The notes below the pieces were generated by a model. That model had not been told where the DNA came from and made no database searches. It saw only the letters and a program-made list of their open reading frames with translations. Below, in pieces: positions 57,995 to 64,000 of a stretch of DNA of 64,000 nucleotides; the first letter of the stretch is position 1; every line of letters begins with the position of its first letter. A program made the translations under genes and the position numbers. This stretch comes from Schistocerca nitens (taxonomy: Eukaryota; Arthropoda; Insecta; Orthoptera; Acrididae), in contig NC_064614.1 of NCBI RefSeq assembly GCF_023898315.1, forward strand, positions 76,892,501 through 76,956,500. The letters run 5' to 3'.

Positions 57995-58243
57995 ATCTAA
58001 CAGTTCAATTCATATTGCACTCTGAATATGGATGCCCCGTCGTTCAGTTTTACTGTATGTAGTTTTGATTTTTCTATATGCTGAATCTGTTGTTTCAACG
58101 ACGATTCCTTTGATTTCATCATCTAGTTTCTCCAGCCCTTTCGCCATGGCCTCACGGCAATTGCTATTTATTTCAGTACTTAGTGATTTATATTTCTGTA
58201 TTCCTGCCTTTTCCTGAACTTTATTTTTATTTATTTCTTTCAC
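57995..58243 (-). pseudogene. LINE ORF2 linker fragment
   Basis: The minus strand reads IQKYKSLSTEINSNCREAMA and AYRKIKTTYSKTERRGIHIQ, the EN-RT linker of the GSETWT LINE family. The plus-strand copy starting at 58,310 has the parallel NKYKGLKNEKCK and AYRKIKETFGEKRA, so the two are related inverted pieces. Confidence 0.65.
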
Positions 58244-58309
58244 TGATGTATTTAAGTATTTCTTACGTAACCCGAAATTTCTTCGCAGTTACTTTCTTGT
58301 AGCTACGAG

Positions 58310-60152
58310 AGATGAAATAGTGAAGGCAGCAGAGGATCAAGTAGGTAAAAATACGAGCACTGATAGAAATCCTTGGGTAACAGAAGACATATTGAATTTA
58401 TAGATAAAAGGCGAAAATATAAAAATACAGTAAATGAAGCAGGCAGAAACAAATACAAAGGTCTCAAAAATGAGAAGTGCAAAATGGATAAGCAGGGATG
58501 GCTAGAGGACAAATTTAAGGAAGTAGAGGCGCATATGACAAGGGGTAAGATAGATACTGCCTATAGGAAAATTAAAGAGACCTTTGGAGAAAAGAGAGCC
58601 ACTTCTATGAATATGAAGAGCTCAGATGGAAACCCAGTTCTAAGCAAAGACGGGAAAACAGAAAGGTGGGAGGAGTATATAGAGGGTCTATACAAGAGAT
58701 GTACTTGAGGATAACATTATCGAAATGGAAGTGCATGTAGATGAAGATGAAATGGGAGATATGATACTGCTTGAAGAGTTTGACAGAGCACTGAAAGACC
58801 TAAGTCGAAACAAGACCCCCGTGAGTAGACAACATTCCATTAGAACTACTGGTAGCCTTGGGAGAGCCAGCCCTGACCAAACTCTACCATTTGGTGAGCA
58901 AGACAGCTGAATACCCTCAGACTTCAAGAAGAATATAATAATTCCAATTCCAAAGAAAGCAGGTGTTGACATATGTGAAAATTACGGAACTATCAATTTA
59001 ATAAGTCACAGCTGCAAAATACTAACACGAATTCTTTACTGATGAATGGAAAAACTGGTAGAAAATGACCTCGGGGAAGATCAGTTTGGTTTCTGTGCAA
59101 ATGTTGGAACATTTGAGGCATGACGTATCTTAGACGACAGATTAAGGAAAGGCAAACCTACGCTTCTAGCACTGGTAGACTTAGAGAAAGCTTTTGGGAA
59201 TGTGGACTGGAATACTCTCTTTCAAATTATGAAGGTGGCAGGGGTAAAATACAGGGAGCGAAAGGCTAAAAAGTTGTAGCCTCTTCCCGATGTTATTCAA
59301 TCTGTATATTGAGCAAGCAGTAAAGGAAACAAAAGAAAAATTCGGAGTAGGAATTAAAATCCACGGAGAAGAAATTAAAAAATTGAGGTTCACCAATAAT
59401 ATGGTAATTCTGTCGGAGACAGCAAAGGACCTGGAAGAGCAGTTGAACGGAATGGACAGTGTTTTGAAAGGAGGATATAAGGTAAACATCAACAAAAGCA
59501 AAACAAGGCTAATAGAATGTAGTCGAATTATTTCGTGTGATGCTGAGGGAATTAGATTAGGAAATGAGACACTTAAAGTAGTAAATGAGTTTTGCTATTT
59601 AGGGAGAAAATTAACTGATGATGGTCGAAGTAGAGAGGTTATAAAATGTAGACTGGAAATGGCAAGGAAAGCGTTTCTGAACAAGAGAAGTTTGTTAACA
59701 TCGAGTATAGATTTCAGTGTCAGGAAGTCGTTTCTGAAAGTATTTGTATGGAGTTATCCATGTATGGAAGTGAATCATGGACGATAGGTAGTTTCGACAA
59801 GAAGAGATTAGAAGCTTTAGAAACGTGGTGCTACAGAAGAATGCTGAAGGTTAGATGGGTAGATCACATAACTAATGAGGATGTATTGAATAGAATTGGG
59901 GAGAAGAGAAAATTGTTGCAGAACTTGACTAGAAGAAGGGATCGCTTGGTAGGACATGTTCTGAGGCATCAAGGGACCACCAGTTTAGTACTGGAGGGCA
60001 ACGTCGACGGCAAAAATCGTAGAGGGAGACCAAGAGATGAATACACAGAGCAGATTCAGAAGGATGTAGGTTGCAGTAGGTACTGGGAGATGAAGAAGCT
60101 TGCACAGGATAGAGTAGCATGGAGAGCTGCATCAGACCAGTCTCTGGACTGA
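58310..60152 (+). pseudogene. LINE ORF2 with inactivated RT
   Basis: Linker text starts at ~58,310 (RRKYKNTVNEAGRNKYKGLK) and ends at GLYKRC (58,708). RT finger text PKKAGVDICENYGTINLISH and EDQFGFCANVGTFEA (58,950-59,125) has stops. Motif A is intact as LVDLEKAFGNVDW apart from Asp to Gly. A deletion near 59,280 joins it to MLFNLYIEQAV. The palm FADD box reads FTNN (59,389-59,400), so both catalytic Asp are lost. After a frameshift near 59,750 the C-terminal region continues as MYGSESWTIGSFDKKRLEAL and TRRRDRLVGHVLRHQG to LD at 60,152. Confidence 0.85.
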
Positions 60153-60159
60153 AGACCAC

Positions 60160-60929
60160 AACAGCTACAAGTGGCGTTCAATATGTAATGCACCACATTT
60201 TTCTTTTTCTGGAAGCAGGAGCGTTTTACTCAGGATTGCAATACGCCATATTATTCCCCACTCTTTTTGTTACAAAACCCTGTTTTTCAGCATAACCTTA
60301 GTTAAATGCGCCGGTCTTTAGAACACTTATTGGGAGGGCTCGTGGACCTGCATCGGATAAAAACTGTAGAGGTAGAAAAAGATTGGAATAAATAGAGTAA
60401 ATAAATGAGGACGTAGATTGCAAATACTGCTCTTCAAACGAACCTCACAATTCACCAGTATTTCAGTTTCCCACTTCTTTCTGTACAGAGTGTCCCAGAT
60501 GATACTCTTGACCGTAAGTTTATTTTTGTCAGTGAAAAATTTTGATCTCAGCCTATGACAGATCCTGGGTTTGGCTTACAAATTAATATCTGCCTTCGGA
60601 ATCTAGGAATCATAGTTTACAGGGACACGTTAAAGAAATAAAACCAGAAATGTTTCACCTGTGATACAGACTTACCAGAAAGCAGAAAAATGAGACCTTG
60701 ATACCGAGGCAATAATTACACTCAACCCACCGCGATTCCAGATTGACTCCTGGAAATTAGAGAAGATGCGACATATTTCTTAATAAGATGTTTCATCGTA
60801 ATGGGCCGACAATGCATGCTTTGAGACGTGCTACCATGCCGGGCACGAGAATGGTGAGAAGTTGTCATGGTAGGGCAAACTTTTCCTGCACAACTGCTGA
60901 GTGGTCATGAAACGGTCAACCTTCCTTAC
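60160..60929. other. Unassigned
   Basis: The first part may be the 3' untranslated end of the LINE. Nothing else recognised. Confidence 0.4.
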
Positions 60930-61325
60930 AGGAATGTATTTCTTATTTATTTCCCAATGTCACGTTTCGCCTCATTCAGGCATCTTCAGACTAGTCGAAT
61001 ATTAGATGGCGTTAGGTACGCTTGTTGTGTTGCCGTGTCCACTATTATGTGCATAGCTCGAATATGAGCAGCTGCACCTCCCGCATGTTTGTATGATACA
61101 GACATATGTAGGCCTGATCCTGTTTTGCGTTCATTGGAACACGTCACATGCCTCAACAACGACACCATGCAATGTTTCCAAGTATTTGACGATGGCAGAT
61201 GTTTGCTGGGACGTTCTGTATTACTCGGTATCCCATGTACCAAACGCTACTTAATATTCAGCCAACCTGAAGATGCCTGAATTAGGCAAAACGTATCACT
61301 AGTGAATAAAGAATAAATGCATCAC
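60930..61325. repeat. Inverted-repeat element with two hammerhead-like cores
   Basis: The left arm (60,930-61,004) and right arm (61,251-61,325) are inverted copies. On minus the left reads CTGAAGA (60,983-60,989), a hairpin gcct/aggc, GAAAC (60,964-60,968) and gtgac. On plus the right reads CTGAAGA (61,267-61,273), the same hairpin, AAAAC and gtatc. The interior is non-coding. Confidence 0.65.
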
Positions 61326-61772
61326 AGAGACCAAGACTGACTGACCGTTCCTTCACCGTATACCACGTATCCATGCTTCGTGTCAGAGAACATTTTTCGC
61401 TGAGTGGTCGTTGGTGCATGGGGACTTGCTACAACACCTCCCCCCCCCCCCCCCGCGCCCCATCCCAACTATCTGTAACAATGATATTGTTCCTCCAACC
61501 ATGAACTATCAACAACAGGCACAACATCGTTGTTAGAGGTTCATACTGTAGACGCTTGTCACTGATGAACCGTGTATGCCATTGATGTTAACCCCTCAGC
61601 GTCAGGTAAGGGTTGAAAATGGTGCACTGAAGCTCCTAAACTGGTAATCATATAAAAAATAACATCATACGGAAGCTGTAGGTGTTACATTTATTTACAG
61701 ACGGGTTGTAATTGGGGAGAACGGGCGGGCCAGTCCATTCGTCAATTATCGTCTCGTTTCCAGAACTTCTCC
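61326..61772. other. Unassigned; C run
   Basis: A 15-base C run lies at 61,440-61,454. No gene. Confidence 0.5.
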
Positions 61773-61781
61773 ACCAATCCT

Positions 61782-61891
61782 GTTGTGTGATGTCCTTAGG
61801 TTAGTTAGGTTTAAGTAGTTCTAAGTTCTAGGGGACTGATGAACATAGATGTTAAGTCCCATAGTGCTCAGAGCCATTTGAACCATTTTGA
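61782..61891 (+). mobile_element. SINE-A tail fragment
   Basis: Only the tail half is present. The 9-bp duplication accaatcct (61,773-61,781 and 61,892-61,900) shows it inserted already truncated. Confidence 0.9.
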
Positions 61892-62319
61892 ACCAATCCT
61901 ATTCATTGCTTTTCATCCGTAAAAATGAAGTCAGAGACGAATGCACCCCTGAAAAGACGCAAATGGGGAATAATCATAGTGTTCCAGTAACTTTGACAGG
62001 TGAGTGGGTCTTTTTCAAATACACTGGTGTTCAAAATTAAAAGCAACAGACAACTACTTCTCCTTTCTGATTCACGATATAATCTTACAGTCTGTCAACA
62101 GCTATCAGTACGATCGTGTTCTGCGTGGAAGATGGTGTTTCGATGAAAAGAAAACCACGACATCGATAACGTCAGGGCACCTCAAACGGAGTGGTGTTTG
62201 CCAGGCAGTCCCACATCCACAACCGCTGTGTTCACAGTCTCAGACTGAGCAGTGTGGCACATAGAAGACTCATAGCAGCGGTGGAGCGCCATAGGAAGAA
62301 TGGAAGCAGGAGACTCGAA

Positions 62320-63480
62320 AACTCATGTGGCCCGATGGCTTAATGTAAATATTTGTGCTGTTTCTCGGATGTGGCTACAGTTGATAGAGGCTGAAACTGT
62401 ATCCCGAAGATCAGGGCAGGGCCAATCACGTGTAACTTCAGATAGAGAAAACCATTATATTTGGCTGTAAGAGCACGACGGTACCGCCTTAGTACTACTA
62501 AACGGCAACTGGCATCTGATCTGGCAGCATCCACTGGACGTGTTGTATCGAGACAAACGGTGTAGAGAAGGCTTCGACAGAGTGGCCTGTATTGTGGAAG
62601 ACCTGCTGTATGTACGCCTGTGTCACGTCTTCACAGAAGGGTAAGTCTAGAGTGGAGCAGTCAACATGCCATCTGGACAGTCGAACTGTGGGCAATATTC
62701 TTTTCATAGATGAGTCCCAATTTGGGCTGCACAGTGATTCTCGGTGGATTCGCATCTGGAGGGAACGTGGAACACTATTTCCAGATCCGAACATTGTGGA
62801 AAGAAACCGATATCGAGGAAGATCTCTAGTGTTGTGGGCAGGGATTGCCGGTCGGTGTGACCGAGTGGTTCTAGGCGCTTCAGTCTGGAACCCCGCGACC
62901 GCTACGGTCGCAGGTACGAATCCAGCCTCGGGCATGGATGTGTGTGATGTCCTTAGGTTAGTTAGGTTTAAGAAGTTCTAGGTTCTAGGGGACTGATGAC
63001 CTCAGATGTTAAGTCCCATAGTGCTCAGACCCATTTGAACCATTTTGCGGGCAGGGGTTATATTCACCACTATAACACCTTTTGCTGATATTGTACAGGT
63101 GAATCGGAAAGGTTTAACTGCTGTAAGGTATCGTGACGAGGTTTTGGGACCTCATGGACGCTTGTTGCGAGCAGTGTTGATCGATGTTAATACTAGACCT
63201 CATAGAGAACGAGTGATTGATGTTTTCTTGGAAACGGGAGACACTTCACACATAGAGTGTCCTACTCGCTCTCTCGGTTTGAATGCAACCAGCAACCAGT
63301 CTCCAAGACTTGCGAAGAGCTCCGGAGGAAGAATGGGTGTCATTGCCTCAACATGACATTGATGACGTCATTCAAGCATGCTCTGTTGTTGTCACGGCTG
63401 AATTACTGCCAGAGGTGGTCACACCCCATAGTGAGCACTTTAACGAATTGTCGGAACATATGTGCAAATCTGTTAAAGTG
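62320..63480 (+). pseudogene. Tc1-like transposase, catalytic residues lost
   Basis: The HTH text is HVARWLNVNICAVSRMW (62,325-62,380), then SGQGQSRVTSDRENHYIWL, VVSRQTV and HRR pieces in shifting frames. The first catalytic block LFIDESQFGLHSDS (62,700-62,740) keeps Asp. RGRSLVLWAGIAG ends at SINE-A. After the SINE, KGLTAVRYRDEVLGPHGRLL leads to VLIDVNTRPHRE. The second position of the usual DDN is Val (63,186-63,188). The third block reads RSLGLN with Gly (63,276-63,278), then shifts frame to PEEEWVSLPQHDIDDVIQ. Dead copy. Confidence 0.87.
62847..63048 (+). mobile_element. SINE-A copy inside Tc1 element
   Basis: Complete. An 11-bp duplication gggcaggg(a/g)tt flanks it at 62,836-62,846 and 63,049-63,059. 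Confidence 0.94.
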
Positions 63481-63823
63481 GAAAAAAACGGAGAAGATTT
63501 TCGCCTACTGGTATGCATGTTGAAGTTCTTCACGTTTCGCATTATTTACATTGTTTCTAATTTCCTATGACCTCTTTATTCTGAGTTAAAATAAACGCTA
63601 CATTTGCAAAAAAATCCGTTTATTGCTTTTATTTCAGATAACAGTGTATTTGGAGGTCAGTACGTCAACGCAACATTGTACCAACTTCACACCATAACAG
63701 CTGGATCACTGATACGATCTTGTTCGACAATGCTGGGCATACCTTCATATGGTGAGACCTTGGAACACGCTATGTACCCAGAGACTGCCTTTATATCTAT
63801 CGATATCGTCTCATTAAGAATTT

Positions 63824-64000
63824 CACTACTGGCCATTAACGTTGCTACATCAAGAAGAAATGCAGATGATAAACGGTTATTCATTGGACAAATATATTGT
63901 GACATGTGATTACATTTTCATGCAATTTGGATGCATAGACCCTGAGAAATTAGTACACAGAACAACCACCTCTGGCCGTAATAAAGGCCTTGATACGCCT
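63824..64000 (-). mobile_element. Tc1-like element running off the right edge
   Basis: The terminus cactactggccattaac is followed by non-coding sequence and then, from 63,950, the antisense end of a transposase. The rest lies beyond the window. Confidence 0.75.
63950..64000 (-). CDS. Tc1-like transposase, C-terminal end only
   Basis: The last 16 codons read RRIKAFITARGGCSVY and stop at 63,950-63,952. This RRIKA..ARGG pattern is the usual Tc1-family C-terminus. Whether the full gene is intact cannot be seen. Confidence 0.7.
   Translation of the reverse strand, partial: RRIKAFITARGGCSVY

Larger units (their letters stand above)
62022..63646 (+). mobile_element. Tc1-like transposon split by SINE-A
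   Basis: The left end cactggtgttcaaaattaaa and the right end (read on minus cactgttatctgaaataaaa) are inverted repeats. TA lies at 62,020-62,021 and 63,647-63,648. Without the SINE and its duplication it is ~1.41 kb. Confidence 0.88.

Noticed and set aside
1-64000. CRISPR array or prokaryotic operon
   Set aside because: No spacer-repeat periodicity; all repeats are eukaryotic mobile elements. The only regular array is SINE-F at 301 bp.

Overview
This window looks like insect nuclear DNA, most likely from a grasshopper or locust. The basis is its tRNA-derived SINEs, Tc1/mariner transposons and non-LTR retrotransposons of types I associate with Orthoptera; the species is an inference. I could not recognise a host protein-coding gene, an rRNA gene or a genuine tRNA gene. 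Almost every coding signal belongs to a transposable element, and every transposase or reverse transcriptase I could follow is broken by stops, frameshifts, deletions or loss of catalytic residues.

Layout, left to right. 1-1.6 kb: a Tc1/mariner-type element split by a SINE. 1.7-3 kb: a decayed Tc1 element. 3-8.6 kb: foldback repeats, SINEs and a mariner remnant. 9.7-11.2 and 15.7-17.1 kb: two nearly identical 1,422-bp Tc1 copies flanking a degenerate LINE (12.1-15.2 kb). A third, internally deleted copy lies at 21.0-21.8 kb. 25.1-29.8 kb: a LINE with an esterase-type ORF1 and an EN-RT ORF2, broken by a SINE and by a four-unit tandem SINE array. 31-36 kb: a foldback repeat with hammerhead-like cores, several SINEs and an internally deleted TA-flanked transposon. 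38-42.7 kb: a decayed RNase H-bearing LINE, then a Tc1 element with a mariner inside it and another mariner-like element inserted at its edge. 43-46.7 kb: SINE pieces and an L1/Tx1-like LINE relic. 48.2-49.9 kb: a 5'-truncated LINE with a long RT ORF. 50-53 kb: several SINE families in tangled arrangement and a Tc1 relic. 54-60 kb: fragments of one LINE family in both orientations. 61-64 kb: a hammerhead-like inverted repeat, a Tc1 split by a SINE, and the end of another Tc1 running off the window.

SINE families are labelled here only for convenience. A has a tRNA-like head and a tail ending near ctcagagccatttgaacc. B has a different tRNA-like head on A's tail. C is a second tail type. D is a cassette inserted in the first transposase. 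E has a head resembling the 5S rRNA box C. F is a ~300-bp unit often in multimers. G is a single copy at 50.4 kb. Many insertions keep 9-14-bp target duplications, as expected for LINE-driven insertion, while the DNA transposons are flanked by TA.

The observations most worth checking are the hammerhead-ribozyme-like cores in short inverted repeats at 3, 31-32 and 61 kb, and the exactly 301-bp-periodic SINE multimer inserted as one block. Long stretches between elements (for example 17.1-19.5, 22.7-25.1, 36.1-38.0 kb) hold nothing I can name.
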